Positions 11,381 to 24,300 of a stretch of 64,000 nucleotides of DNA are shown one piece after another. Both the position numbers and the translations under genes were made by a program. Source of the DNA: Lactarius indigo (lineage: Eukaryota; Basidiomycota; Agaricomycetes; Russulales; Russulaceae); NCBI GenBank assembly GCA_025766275.1, contig JAFKAC010000002.1:3410001-3474000 (forward strand), written 5' to 3'. The notes beneath the pieces are model-generated. The model was not told the origin of the DNA. It saw only the letters and a list, made by a program, of their open reading frames with translations, and searched no databases. The number at the start of each line of letters is the position of its first letter. Positions within the stretch are counted from its first letter, which is position 1.

Positions 11381-12100
11381 GACTATGGGACGAAGAGAGG
11401 ATTGAATGCCAAAAACTCTTCAGTGTCCATTGATGTGTGATCGCGTGATCCCTTGGGTGGTCCATTTATAGTTCACCATTATCTATTAGATGGCGTTGGT
11501 GGCCATCCTGCCACATTGCAAGTGATTGAGTCCTACGACAGGCCGGGTTCTTCGTCTACGGCGCCTTGAAGAGTCTCTTGATTTTCATCAGTTTCAGGTC
11601 ATCCAGGTCATGTAGCCGACACAAGTTGCGGCTGTGTCTTCAAAGTGCGTTCCTGTAGAGGACGTCCTTCCTTACCGCACCTCCCTCCGTCATACATAAC
11701 GTAACGGTGGGAATATATACCTCTGGCAGTGGAGTTCCCAATGGCCAAAAACGGCGCATCGCAGCTGATGTGGTCAGAGTCCACCCCGCCGGTGAACTGC
11801 CACCAGCAAGACAAGTCAGTGAACTTATTCGGTGTCGCCAGGCTAGCAGTGGTATTGCCCAGTTCGCCGCAGGGGCATCCCGAGCTCATCGGATCCATAC
11901 AGTTCAGATGGAAGGACGGACAGGCTTGCGTACTCCATGATGGACGATTATGGCACCGAAACATTCCACTACGGGGTGAACCCCCACACACGCAAGCGCA
12001 TCTGACGTAAGTAAGATATCAGCCTTGTAACTCTTCTCTACGTGCTGTTAAGAACACTGGTTTTAAATTAAAGAATGTTTGTTTGTACGATGCGCCCATT
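11381..12100. other. Intergenic, no recognised gene
   Basis: Between the start of Myb copy B and the end of NDUFV1. A plus-strand frame of about 90 codons (11729-12010) is open and reads like a protein fragment (IQFRWKDGQACVLHDGRLW), but I recognise no family and see no supporting splice sites. It is noted here only. Confidence 0.4.
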
Positions 12101-13921
12101 CTACGGCGTCGCTTGTGTCCCAGGTGCGGAGACCTCCGGGAGATGACCGCCAAGGTTATCAGGGATGGCGAGGGTCGGGTCGACGTCACGCGCGAGACGC
12201 CCACCAAAGAGCACACCGCCCTCGCGCGCGCGGAAGTCCGCGATGCGCTTCTCGACCTCGGGGCGGAAGTGCCGCATCAAGCCCTGAATGGGCCACGCCG
12301 CCGCATCGCCAAGAGCGCAGATCGTGCGACCTTCGACTTGTTTGCTGTGGAGGTGAGTGGAAAAGATGGGTGGTAAGGACAAGGTAGCTCTCAGACACGG
12401 TGTGAGCACGTACGTCAGTTCCAGGAGCATGTCGATCTCGCGCTGGTGCCCACGGCCCTCAACGAAGCGGTTCATCATGTTCATCATCCATGTAGTGCCC
12501 TCGCGGCAAGGGGTACATTGGCCGCATGACTCGTGTTTGTAGAACTGCGTAGAGGGGTTACAAGCGACAGCGCGTATTGGGGAGGTTCGCACCTGAGAGA
12601 ATCGAGCGATCGCCGCGACAATGTCTGTCGATTTATCCATCACGATGACAGCGCCAGTGCCAAGACCAGACTGAGCGTCTTTGAGGGAGTCGAAATCCAT
12701 TCTGCGTCACAGGATAAGGCGGGGCTGGACTAGAATGAGATCTGCTCGCTTACAAAACCTCTTCGCATTTGGGTCTCGGGAGTACTGGGACAGAACACCC
12801 GCCAGGAATGATCCCAAGCAAGTTATCCCAGCCGCCGCGGACACCTCCAGCGTGTTTCTCGATGAGTTCTTTCAGAGGGATACTCATCTCCTCTTCGATG
12901 ACGCATGGGTTATTGACATGGCCGCTGATGCAGTAAAGCTTTGTACCCTGGTTGCGGTCCCGACCAAAGCCCGCGAACCAGCTCGAACCACGGCGGCAGA
13001 TCGTTGGCGCGACAGCCACGGTTTCAACGTTTGCAACGGTCGTAGGACACCCAAACAAACCAACATCGGCGGGGAAAGGGGGCTTGAGACGGGGCTTCCC
13101 TTGTTTACCCTCTAGACTTTCGATGAGCGCGGTCTCCTCGCCACAGATATAAGCACCGGCCCCGCGATGAACGTATACATCGAATGCATAACCAGAACCA
13201 CATGCGTTCTTCCCAATAAAGCCAGCCTTGTAAGCTTCTGTGATCGCTTGTTGAAGGTGTGAAGCCTCCTGGAAGAACTCCCCACGGATGTAGATGTACG
13301 CGGCAGTAGCGTTCATGGCACGGCCAGCAACGAGGCAGCCCTCCACAAGTTTGTGGGGGTCCCCGCGCAGGATTTCGCGATCCTTACATGTCCCCGGTTC
13401 TCCCTCGTCAGCATTGACGACAAGGTAGCGAGGCCTACAGTCCAAGGTCAACTTGCGGCGAAAAGAGTGGCGCCGATGCAACACACCTTGGGTCTTTCTC
13501 CCAGCCTGGCTTGTTCATAAAACTCCACTTCAGTCCACTCGGGAAACCAGCACCTCCGCGCCCGCGCAGACCAGAATCCTTGATCGTCTGAATGATCCAC
13601 GAGTCCCCTTTGAGGAGGATGTCTTTGGTCCGATGCCAGTCTCCACGAGCCTGACGAGTCTGTGAGAATAATAATCAAGGGCAGATTGAGAAGCACGCAC
13701 CAAAGCACCCTTGACGCCATGATCATGCCGCAAGTACGCATTGGTGAAGATTCGGTCCTGGTCCCTCAGCCCCCCATATCGTCGAACAGGTGTGTCCTGT
13801 ACGGTAGCCAAATTTCTTCGACCCAAAGGCCGCACAGAGCCTGTCAAGCCCATTAAGACATGTAAACTATGTTGGCGCAGGACGTGAGTAACTTACGCGC
13901 AGATCTCGCAGTTTTGAGCAT
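12101..13921 (-). CDS. NDUFV1: NADH:ubiquinone oxidoreductase 51-kDa flavoprotein 1, mitochondrial
   Basis: The complex I subunit that oxidises NADH through FMN and the N3 4Fe-4S cluster in the mitochondrial matrix arm. Exons: 13897-13921, 13701-13840, 13487-13659, 12754-13434, 12593-12701, 12414-12544 and 12101-12344; 500 aa, frame intact throughout. The 25-nt first exon supplies the start of a classic matrix presequence ([18 protein letters not shown]). I prefer it to the in-frame ATG at 13853 because a GTAAGT donor and CAG acceptor join it in frame and give an arginine-rich presequence. The NADH/FMN site is at [13 protein letters not shown] and [15 protein letters not shown], the cluster at [13 protein letters not shown] with the fourth cysteine in [14 protein letters not shown]. 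The C-terminal tail after DNLGG is slightly extended. It lies head-to-head with HAT1. Confidence 0.95.
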
Positions 13922-14344
13922 TTCGAAGACGACAGCGGAGCGAAGGTCGACCAAGCCCCATCCTCCTCCGGATTATATAATCACCGGGGTTTTCCGTCTC
14001 AGACTGTTCAACACGCAACCAACATGGCTGTTTATGGTATTTGGTACACTTCTCTTCGTTCAGAGGAAAAACCTGGTGACTCTTGTTCTGAATGTAAAGG
14101 TGTTGTGCTGAGGATATGTCTCCAGATCCTTGTTTTGTAGAGGAGCCGGGCGTTAACACGTGATCCGAACACAGCACGTGCTTCGTGTTCAGACGCGCGA
14201 TTCCATTTGCTGAAGCTTGTACTATACCTTACCTTTGACCTCTTTAACGAGGTATTGAACTCATTACCGCACTTGCTATTTTGCGAGAGTGGAGGAGGAT
14301 TCGTATCCAACAGAACCCTAGGAACTTGTTTCGGTACGGATAAC
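13922..14344. promoter_or_regulatory. Shared upstream region of NDUFV1 and HAT1
   Basis: 423 bp separate the two divergent start codons. No canonical TATA box stands out. Only short random frames occur. The interval must hold both promoters, so coordinated control is possible but not shown by the sequence. Confidence 0.45.
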
Positions 14345-16176
14345 ATGACAGACTGGACCACGAACTCAAACGAAGCCCTCCATCTATCTCTCGGTGTGTT
14401 TTCCTAAATATTTGAGCTGTCCAGGAACTCAAGATGTACTACGTAGTACGCGCTACGACAGATAAGGAGGGGCTAGGTGACAACGAGTCATACGAGAACT
14501 TCCATCCAACTTTCACTTATCCTGTCTGTACAAGTCTCCTTGAAGTTCCCACCCCATCTCGCTAACCTTGTTTTAGATATACGGCGAAGACGAAAAAATA
14601 TATGGATATACTGACCTCGTGATTGACGTGCGCTTCGCCTGTCTCTAAGGACCTGATTTCCGTCCATGACGCTGTGCCCTGTAGTTGCGCTTCGCGTCTG
14701 GTTCTCTTGCCCAGTTCCTGGACATAAAATATTCTGAAAAACTTACGTCTTCCTCAACCCTCGATGACGTTAGGGGGACGCTCCAGAATTTCATCCCCGG
14801 AGATTACTATCGAACCGAAGCAGAGTTCCTGGCGCACGTCGAAGAGGAAGCTGCATCATTTCGACCACCTGGAGTGAAAATATACTCGTACACCCGCGCC
14901 GCACCAAATAGCTCTGAAAAAGGCAAAGGTGCAGCTGCGACGCTTTCAGAGGACGATCCGGACGCGATTGTATACGAAGTGTGGCATGTGCGTCGCTTGA
15001 TTCCCTGTGGAACGCTCCTTTGATGTCTCTTCAGGCAACATGGAATACCCCAGGATTTCGAGAATATCACCGGCGGATGCAAATATTCATCTTGCTCTAT
15101 ATCGAAGCCGGTTCTTACATCAACGAATCAGAGGATGCATGGGAGTTTGTCGTTTTGTGCGTGTTCCATCCCATTCTAGTTCTTCCTCATGTGCCCCTTC
15201 CCCATCGGTGCTGACAAAATTAGATACGAAAAGCGCAAACGGCGCACGACACCTATCACGGAGTCCTATCACTTCGTGGGGTACTCCTCGCTTCACCCCT
15301 TCTATTGCTTCCCTGACAAAGTCCGCCTCCGACTGAGGTATGTACGGCTCCTTTGTTGTGGCCTTCGCACACCCCCTGACACCCATTTTCCCAGCCAATT
15401 TGTGATCGTTCCACCGTATCAACATCAGGGACACGGATGTCAGTCTTCCCCGTTTGTACGCCCTTCTTTTTTTCGGCGCTGATAACCATCACAGCGGCAC
15501 TGTATAATGCGATTTACCAATATGTCCTCACGCAACCTGCCGTGGTCGAATTGACCGTCGAGGACCCTGCCGAAGCTTTCGAGGACCTGCGCGACCGCAA
15601 CGATCTTGCGATGTTACTCGGCCACGCGGCCTTCATGGCCGAGGCCTTTGGTACCGATGTTTCTCACGACGGGGGGCGCGTGGGGCGTGTGCGCGCGTCC
15701 GTGAGGACTGGGGCGAAGTCTAAGTCGACGGCGGGGAAACTGGGTCCGCCGGTGGATCGCGCTTGGTTCGAGCGCTGGCGTAAGGAACTGAAGATCGCCG
15801 GGGTATGTTTCCTTTTTTTTTTTTGTTTATGTATAGATACATGCCATTTCTTTCGATTCTCTCGCCCGACATGTCTGACCTCTCTCCCTCACTAGCGTCA
15901 ATTCCACCGGCTCGTAGAGATGTTGATCCAACTGCACCTGAACCCGACAGATGTGCGAGCAGCCAAGGCGTACAGGTTGCAGGTGAAGGAACGATTATAC
16001 CGTTTCAACTATGTCAGTATGGGGAATTACATGGCTCGGGACCGACGAGACTTACTAGTCCGTGCTTACAGGAGGTGCTTGTTCAGCTCGAGGAAAAGGA
16101 GCGCCTGGAGAAGCTAGAAGAGACCTTTCAGAGCGTTCGCGGGGACTATCAGAGGATCCTTGCGATGGTCCGGTGA
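14345..16176 (+). CDS. HAT1: Histone acetyltransferase type B, catalytic subunit HAT1
   Basis: Acetylates newly made histone H4 on Lys5 and Lys12 before chromatin assembly, normally with an RbAp46/48-type partner. Ten exons: 14345-14393, 14447-14523, 14577-14627, 14685-14987, 15035-15156, 15224-15337, 15395-15438, 15495-15802, 15896-16012 and 16072-16176; 429 aa, no frame break. The N-terminal HAT1 domain begins with NSNEALHLSL and ENFHPTFTYP, followed by YGYTDLVIDLRFASGSL. The GNAT catalytic core shows SYHFVGYSSLHPFYCFPDK, RLRLSQFVIVPPYQHQGHG (acetyl-CoA loop Q-x-x-G-x-G) and then VEDPAEAFEDLRDRND, including the conserved acidic catalytic region. The C-terminal helices end in a charged coiled segment. 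Length fits the family. It converges on glutathione reductase, 295 bp downstream. Confidence 0.95.
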
Positions 16177-16471
16177 TAGTAGCTCCGGGCTTTGTGCCAT
16201 CTGCTCACGACAACAATGTTAATGGAATTGCCTGCTTTCGGCTGAGACCTACCCATCGTGACAGCCCGTGACGTCATCGTACGATTAGCCCCTAATCAAT
16301 GTACTTGTACCACCACTTTGTCTCTTCCTGTCTGGGAATCTCTTGAACAATAGTAGTGGCATGGATAAAACTCTCGTGGATTCGTACTGTTCACTTCTAT
16401 ACTACAATTTACAGTTTTGTCTGCAAAGTCACGGAAACACATTGTTGCTTACAAGTGTGCAAGCGCTTTAT

Positions 16472-18373
16472 CTACCTCAACGTGACCAGTTCTGTGGAAC
16501 GTATTGTGAGAACAGAGATCAAGATGCCACATGGGAAAGAACAATACATACCCTCGGCGGAAGTTGGGTGAATCGCGACGGTGTCATCGAAATCACGCTT
16601 CGTCGCTGCGGATGCGTGCACACATCAGGATCTGACGCCGAGCGCTGGTTTATTTTTATGCTCACCGCCCATTTTGACAGCAACGGCAAAGCCTTGAAGC
16701 AGCTCGTCGCTACCCAAACCGATAACATGTACTCCAACGACACGTTCTTCCGGCCCGACCACCACCAGCTTGAACTAAAGACGGTTCTTTGTGATCCGCG
16801 GGGATCATGGAGAAGTACAGCGCCCGGAATGACGACTTGTCTGCGATAAGACTTCAATAGGGATCACACGTGCACGAAAGAGATGTCGCCCACAAATCTT
16901 GACTGCGTCACCGTACTTCTCGCGCGCTTGAGGCTCTGTCAGACCGAACCGTCCCGATGGGAGGGTGGCTATGTTTTTCCCGAGAAGCGTCAGTCAGCAA
17001 CAAGTAGCCGCAGCCTCCTTTTTTTAGAACAACTCACGAGAAGACGACAGTAGGAATGTTATGGTAATCCAGTTTGTCGTTCTTGAACTGCTCTCCGCCG
17101 TAGAGTCTGTTGGAGAGCCGCCTTCCGGCCGCGATCGCGACCGGTGTAAGAAGTGCCTTGCCTTGGACGTCACCGATCGAGAAGACGCCCTTTACGTTTG
17201 TCTCTTGCCACTCATCGACGACAATGCTGCCTGTTTTGTCGACCTTTATACCGAGATCCTCAAGACCGAGATCCTCCGTGTTTGGTTTGCGACCGATTGC
17301 CCAAAGGAGCGTATCGACCTCGAGCGTCTTGCCAGTGCTGAGGTGAACAGTGAGGGGGCCTCCGCGCTGGCCTTCTACCTTGAGGACTTTGGTGTTCCCA
17401 TGGAAGTTAACGCCGGTGTGCTGCATCCAGGGCAATAAGACGTCCTGCAAAGAGGGGTCAAACGTGCGGAGGACTTTGTCGTGACGGGCGACTGAGATGG
17501 GTCTCAGAACCAAGGGTGTTCAACACGCCGGCAAGCTCGACGGCAATATAACCGGCACCAACGACGGCTACGCGTTTGGGCTGATCTTCGAGCGCGAAGA
17601 ATCCATCCGAATCGATTCCAAGCGACGCGCCGGGTATCTCATCGTCCGAGGGGATGGTCGGCCGCCCACCCTGTGGCAAGGACCACTTTGTCGGTAGGCA
17701 ATGGAGTACGTGGTGCCGTCCTCGCGTTTGATCTCGATGCTCGTCGGCGATGTGAGTTTGGCATGACCAGCGTGGTACGCGACACCCTCGCCGGTAATGT
17801 TCTTGTCGTAAATTACCATTCAGCCAACGGATGTACGCGTCACGCTGGGGCTTGAAAGTGGCCCAAGTAAACTTGGGGCCATCTTGAGGTAGATCGAAGT
17901 GGTAACCGTCGGCCGCATGACGTAGCTTGTCTGCGATATCCGCAGCGTGCCACATGATCTACGAATACCTCATAGATACGCAAGCATGGAGACTTGAACG
18001 TGTTGGCTTACCTTCTTTGGCACACAGCCTTGTGGAGACACATAGATAAACGAATGATAAATCACCAGAAGAAGTCTTCACTTACCGACATTAACGCAGG
18101 TACCACCGAGTTTTCCCGATTCTTCTATTATGGCCGTCTTTGCGCCATGGAAGCGCGGCGCGACGCTAAAAACGGAACAGTTAGATAAACACGGCAGATA
18201 CGTTGAGTGAGGCGCACCGAACCGGCAGAGCCACCACTGCCACCACCAATGAACACGACGTCATATTTTTCACCCGGCGTTGATTTTTCGATTGGAGGCA
18301 TTCTTGGAACCGAAGTATGACTAAAGGCTCTATATACCTGCCAGGAGGAACGAGTGAACGAACGAACGACCAT
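16472..18373 (-). CDS. GLR1: Glutathione reductase (frame interrupted by indels)
   Basis: NADPH-dependent flavoenzyme that keeps glutathione reduced in cytosol and mitochondria. Exons: 18218-18373, 18086-18165, 18012-18028, 17038-17958, 16894-16968, 16666-16840, 16552-16605 and 16472-16491. FAD motif GGGSGGSAG, redox-active disulfide [18 protein letters not shown]-fold motif [13 protein letters not shown], second-half signature [16 protein letters not shown] with [16 protein letters not shown], and the C-terminal HPTSAEE that provides the proton-donor histidine. The start at 18373 gives a basic presequence ([17 protein letters not shown]). A second in-frame ATG ([16 protein letters not shown]) would give a cytosolic form, so dual targeting by two starts is plausible. 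About seven single-base breaks, mostly looking like insertions, are seen near 18153, 17812, 17698, 17669, 17493, 16945 and 16773. The protein between breaks is well conserved, so I read it as a working gene with sequence errors, but decay is not excluded. Confidence 0.85.
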
Positions 18374-21300
18374 TGAGACCAGGTGCAAGGGATACCTGAG
18401 CAAGTCTAACGGCGGGAGAGGACAGGTTTTGAGGGCGGGTAATGAAAGCCAGATCTTCGGCCGTTGTTTAAATACTCAAAGTAGCAAGGTTCGGGTTCAA
18501 ACGGCCAGCAAGGGGCTACACGCTATTACTACGCTATCTGTCGCGTCATTCCGACGCGAGTCACGAGCGCAACACGATTACAAAGACAACACGGCTATCA
18601 TTCCGAAAAGTTTGTTCAATCAATCGATTGAGATGGACAATATAGTTCAGATATTATCTTTTCGTCATTTAGCCTCAAGATGCCCAGTACTAGTGACTGC
18701 GGTATCTATATCTTTACATCTGTTGAAATGGATGCTTGGCCACCAGCGGAGATGTCCTCGAAAGTTTGAATCCAAGTTATGGACGCTGCTACTTCCATCT
18801 CATAACTTATGCGCGAAGTCACCGTCGATGGGTCGGGACAAGTCGGGACAACGTACTTCTATATTGTGCCTGCGTAACGCCTCCTAGGCCTCGATCTGTC
18901 TTGCATGCTTGGTGCCTCCATGAATCGGCGACTAAGTGGCTATTTCTTGTGCCATCTAGGGGTTGACTTGACTACAATGCTCTCTGCGGTGCTATGCATT
19001 CTTTCCCGGCTCATTAAAGACTATGGTCAGACAAAAAAAAAAACTCGTTAATTTTCCTAGTCCGTGTCATGGCTGATCGATGGACTGGTGGCCTTACAAC
19101 ATTTATAGCAACTGCCAGCGCGTACGAGGCTCTAACACTGGTGGCACGTGGCACGGGGAACTGCCTGGCCATTCGCAAATCGAAGAATTTGAACACGCGT
19201 TCAAGTGCAAATTCCTTTTTCTAGACTCCTTGTTATAAATATAGTCTCTGCGTTTGGTACGTTCCACCTCCCGAGCACCCCGACGTCTCATCACCGAGAT
19301 TGCCCGTTCCGTTAGCATTAGCCGTGGGCATGTCGGGCATGCTGGAGTTTCATAAAACCTCCACGCATTTATTGCGGACCATTCTGCGTCTTACAGTAGA
19401 TTGGATCGTGCATCTTCCTTCTGATAACGAAGACCAATAAACCAATCGAGGTAGTATACCGTAAGATTTTGCAGTCGTCGTAACCGTGCGCTAACCTAAG
19501 AACAACCAATTGACATCGAAGGGTGTGCACACCGGGTGCTCTACCGGTCACCAACCCTTCAACATGGTAGCGCCAAAAGGAGACGCAAACTGGGCATGTC
19601 TGTCGATGACCCTTTGCCTGCCTGCTCGAATTGGACGCGAGTGAGGCGATGCCACGGGCACTTCGTGCAGAAGCTACTGTACCCCTCTTCTTGAACCCAC
19701 GCCACAGTTAATATCGCAAAATAACCGCACTACAGCGCAGAGGGGAACGAATGGCCCTCCTCACCCCTGTTTTGTCCAACGTTTTCTCTGTGCGATTATC
19801 TGACTGGCAGGATGCGATGTCTTTCCCCCGATAGTCACAGGAGTGCAGCAGAAACAGCGCTTCTCGACGGCGTGGCTGCCCCCACCCTTCTTTCCTGCAA
19901 GAGGAGACTCAGCTAAGCAGGAGGGCTCGATTCCCTTTCCGATACCTCATTCGGGTTGTACCGTTTGTCCTGTTCCCCTACCAACCCGAATGCCTTGACC
20001 CAACTCCGGTGAATAGCCGCTCCGGCGGCGACCAAGTACAACAGCTTCGTTTCGCTCGGTGATGGTGACTCTGGACAAGTGGTGCTGGTCGCCTGACTTC
20101 GACGGCGAGATGTGATTCTCCTACATAAAACAGGCGTGTGCGTCCTTTTTGCCCTCAGGGGGAGAGGGGGCTTCGGACCCCACATTCTGACAAACGGACT
20201 AAACTCCGGCGTCTCGACGAGGCCTCGCTTTGGCCTTACGGGCATATCTTGCTCATGTTTTTCTATTCGGAGTTATAGTACCTAAAATCAACCACCCGTA
20301 GTTAGGACAGCCCTGACACTTTGTTTGAGCATTTCACTCTTCGTGTTGTCGGGCACTCTGACTCAAGGGCTAGATGCGCTAGACTGTTACTACTATTACT
20401 GTAGTTGTCTATTCACATGTATTGATTTCGGGGGGTTCGGCGCTTCCACGTCGAGGTTCTCGACAGGATCATGTCACTGAGCGAAGATGCTTCAAACACT
20501 CCAACGACACTCTCAAACAGACTTTTTTCCTTCGATCGACGGAGATGGGAGATATTCCGCGGCACCGCTTATTCTGACAAGATGTAAGATCAACGCCCAT
20601 CAGTAAGCTTGCGGCAAGCAAACGGAAGGAGACGCGGTGTTCTTAAAAAGAAAGAGCTGAGAGTGCGACTAAGCAACCAAAGCCAGCCCACCCACAAGTC
20701 CGTAGACTGCGCTCCTGTAACTCCAACTGTCTCACATCCCCCGTTCTGGTAGCCAAAACGCTACATCGCACAACACTAGCACGTGGACGCTGCGACACGC
20801 CAAATAGTGCCCGTGACCTGCCACTACAGCCCCCAGTCCCCCGCACGGCCCCGCACGGGATTTCCCTCCGTAGACGGCGGGTCCCTCGATTTATCACGGT
20901 TGTGCTTGCTTGCTTGGCTGCTTGGCACGATAATCTTTTACGGACAGACGGTCCCTGACGAGGACTTCGGAAACCGCTCTGTCTTACATGCGCTTTGTTT
21001 CAGGTTTCAGAGTCATTCTCTTTTGACATTAATTGAAATGTTGGTGTTCGGTCGATTTAGAGTAGCAACCAACTACATCACACCCGAAGACGAAGGGGGA
21101 AAGGGTGGTGATAGTTTGGGGAGGGGGTGGGGGATGGAGAGAATGGATAAACTCGGGCTCACAACATGGGCCCCGGGCCTGCCGTGCAGTCCCGAACACA
21201 AGTTGCCGCTTTTGGCTGGACGCGCGCTACCCCGGCGTGCGCCCTTCTCCACAGTATGCGGGTCATTCGGGTATAGCTTTGCAGAGATAACGAGAGCGGG

Positions 21301-24300
21301 GAGGGCGGAAGCTGTATTGAACTGTAATACGAAAAAAGTACGAACAAGAGCGGCGCAGAAGAGGCTGACAGTTATTATTCGCCGTTGATACGAGACGATG
21401 AAATACAGTACGAGATGCCAAGCTCACCCTCGCAATATGCGGCGTCTTTCAGCTCCAAGGGCACGCAACGAATGAATGATTCTGGATAAGGGAGAGTAGT
21501 AAACCTGTCCTGGGGGGCGCACTCTATGACAGCTGGTTGCGATATGACCACCCCATAACTTGTCCGTCGATGGTCTAGCCTGTCGACCGACCAAGTATTC
21601 GACGATACGGCGTGTGTCCCTTGACCCTGGTTTCCCACCTGGAAGTTACTGAACCATCCTTTCCTTTAAGCACACGAGCAACGTGTCGCGAACACTTTCT
21701 AATCGTCCTCAGCGCGCTGGCAGCCTGTTCCCCCGCTCACCCTCATGGATTGCGCGATTGGCGCCCATTCCTTTTTCTAAAGTAGGGTGCCCTCTCTCTG
21801 CAGTCCTACCGCCCAGTGATGCTTGATGGAGCAAACCGGACAAAATCATGAGGCTAGGCACAACATTGATTGACGCCGGTTACACGGATGGGATCAAGAG
21901 AACTTCTTGGCAGTAGATATCGGCGGGTGACAAGAACATTTTGCGCAAAGAATGGTGTCCATCACTGCATATGAAGAGTAAGCAAAACAATAAATGCAAG
22001 GCACATTAAAGAAAAAAACAAGTAAGGCTTTTCAAAATCGTGCCGGTACCCGCCAAGCCGAGGAAGGGAGATAAAAGGCCCTACCAACACAGGTCCAGCG
22101 TCCCTCTGTATTGTCTTGGCGATCGGTTGATTGCAGCTGGATACAACCGTTTGCAGAATATAGCAACGGACACCATTCGAATTATCAAAAACTCGAATTA
22201 TTAGAAACTGCATAAATTTTTACGGTAATGACTCGCAAAGGCGACACACGTCGTCTCGGCCAATCAAACCGAGGGCAATCGAGATGATTCGACATGTCTG
22301 TACTGTAGTGGGGTCCTCCTGGGAAAGTAAACTACTTACATGTGATTTTTCCAACACCCTCCCGAAGGAACGCACACACAAAATGGTGCGCAAGAAAGCA
22401 GAGGCGTGGGAACAAGCTCGTGTGCCATGTTGCTCCTCGTAATAGTCGACATGACGCGTAAGAAGCACGCCCGCCACTGAACGAACGAGGATGGCTCCTA
22501 AGAGTTGGAGCCGCCACCGCAGTCCATGCCGTACAAATAGGCGCTTTCAGTAGTTCAAAGAAATAAAGGATAAGATAGGCGCAATCCGGAACCGGGGCTA
22601 AGGACGAACGTGTGAGAATGTATGAACAAGCGACCTGAGCCGGGCCGGATCCTTAAGCCCCATACCTGTGACTGTTGGAGCGAACCTACCCCATGGTCGT
22701 GACTCGTGCGCAGTGGAGAGACAACAGACAAGGGACGATAACGCAGATAACATGCGGGGCTTCTGCCATTGAGTCATTATTGACGAGAAGTCCAACAAGA
22801 ACAGTTCCAGAGATTACTTCGTCCTTGCCTTCTGCCTTGGCAAACGTCTTGAATGGGTGTTGCAGTTACAGACAACTGGTATGGGCGCAAAAACGACGAA
22901 ACGAGTTTCGGACGGGACCAAGTGGGAGAGTGTCCATGTAGAGGCCACAAGTCGAGACCAATGAGCAGTTTTAGCCAGCCAGCCAGAGCCCAGAAGACAG
23001 TGGAGCGAGGCAAGGCTGTGTCGATTTGAGGCTGTGTCAGCGCCGGAGCATGGGGCGGGCAGGGGAAGAATGACCATGAGAATGTGCACGTGTCCACTTT
23101 TTGCCTCTTTCGAACATCGTGTTCCATCGATCGACCTCACTTGTATGCCAACCATAGTCATAGGGGTCGGAGAGCCAAGACGACATCAGCGCCTTGCGTA
23201 GCCGGCATGGGACCCCAGAAGATGCCCGAGGTGGCGCGTCTTCGCTTGGCTTCCCTTTTCCCCTCTAATGTTCTATGGGCTTTGTTCGTAAAGAACACAA
23301 GGGGAGGAGGGGGGGAAGATGTCCGTGTAAGCGTCACGACATCACTTTGTGACTTATGGAAGTGGGAACATTCAGTCGATGTGTGAGGCTAGAAGGCCGG
23401 CTAAGCTCGAAAAGAAGTTGGCCTAGCGCACGTGCCTATATGGGACCGCGACCGCGGGGTTGAGGTGCGATCGCGTGTGTGCGCAAGAAATACATACACG
23501 TAACGCAGTTCGGTGAGAACACTTGAGTAAGCTGGACTTCGCTTCTCAGAGGACAGGGAGACATGGCATGGTGATGACCGTGGACATGAGAAGATCACTG
23601 AAGGTGTCACGACTCAAACGGTGACACAATGAATCTTACGCCCGAAGGCGTCCACGAGTCTAAAGGTGGACAATTCACCCACCCTCTTCGGGTCTTGCGC
23701 TAGATGGAAAAGAGACCATTTGGAATGGAACCACGTGTCGTAATGTCGTCCATTGCCCGTGTCCACGCCACGCGGGCGCGCGCAGATATGTAATGAAGTC
23801 ATCGATCCTCCGGGAGAAATAGTAACTTACTGAAATTGAAAATCGATCAGGCGCTGGCCGTCATAGCCGTGTTTCGTGCGTGGATCTGAAAAAGGTGTGT
23901 ATATTGTGCAGTTCGCTACACACACACCTCGAACCTATAACGTAGAGACTATCTGGGTCAAACATGCGGCGTGCAAGATCGCTACGTGGTGCCCCTTGAG
24001 GTCGGAGCATGATGGACGGAGAAAGACGATCCCATCAAGACGCGAAGTGGTGTCGTGGAATTTGCTGTTTCGAAGTTAATAGAGAGGAGGTGAGGGGTGT
24101 GCGTGGGAATATAAATGAGGCCTCTTTGAGCACCCCGAAAATATGGACGCGACGCAGACGCAACGAGTCAGTCGAGGGAGAGCGCGACGTTGCCAGGTCT
24201 TTTTCCCTGAAACCGGCGGGAACGAATTTGACAGCGGCAAGAGCCGACAGCTGATAGGACTGTCCCATTCAGCGGTTCAGCCGAGGGCAAGATGGGTCCA

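Noticed and set aside
11729..12010. Plus-strand frame of about 93 codons downstream of NDUFV1
   Set aside because: Reads protein-like in part but matches no family I know and could not be joined to further exons; kept only as a note.
18487..18510. B-box-like GGTTC sequence suggesting a tRNA gene
   Set aside because: No matching A box or acceptor-stem pairing upstream, so no tRNA can be folded. No other convincing tRNA was seen in the window, though a tRNAscan run would be decisive.
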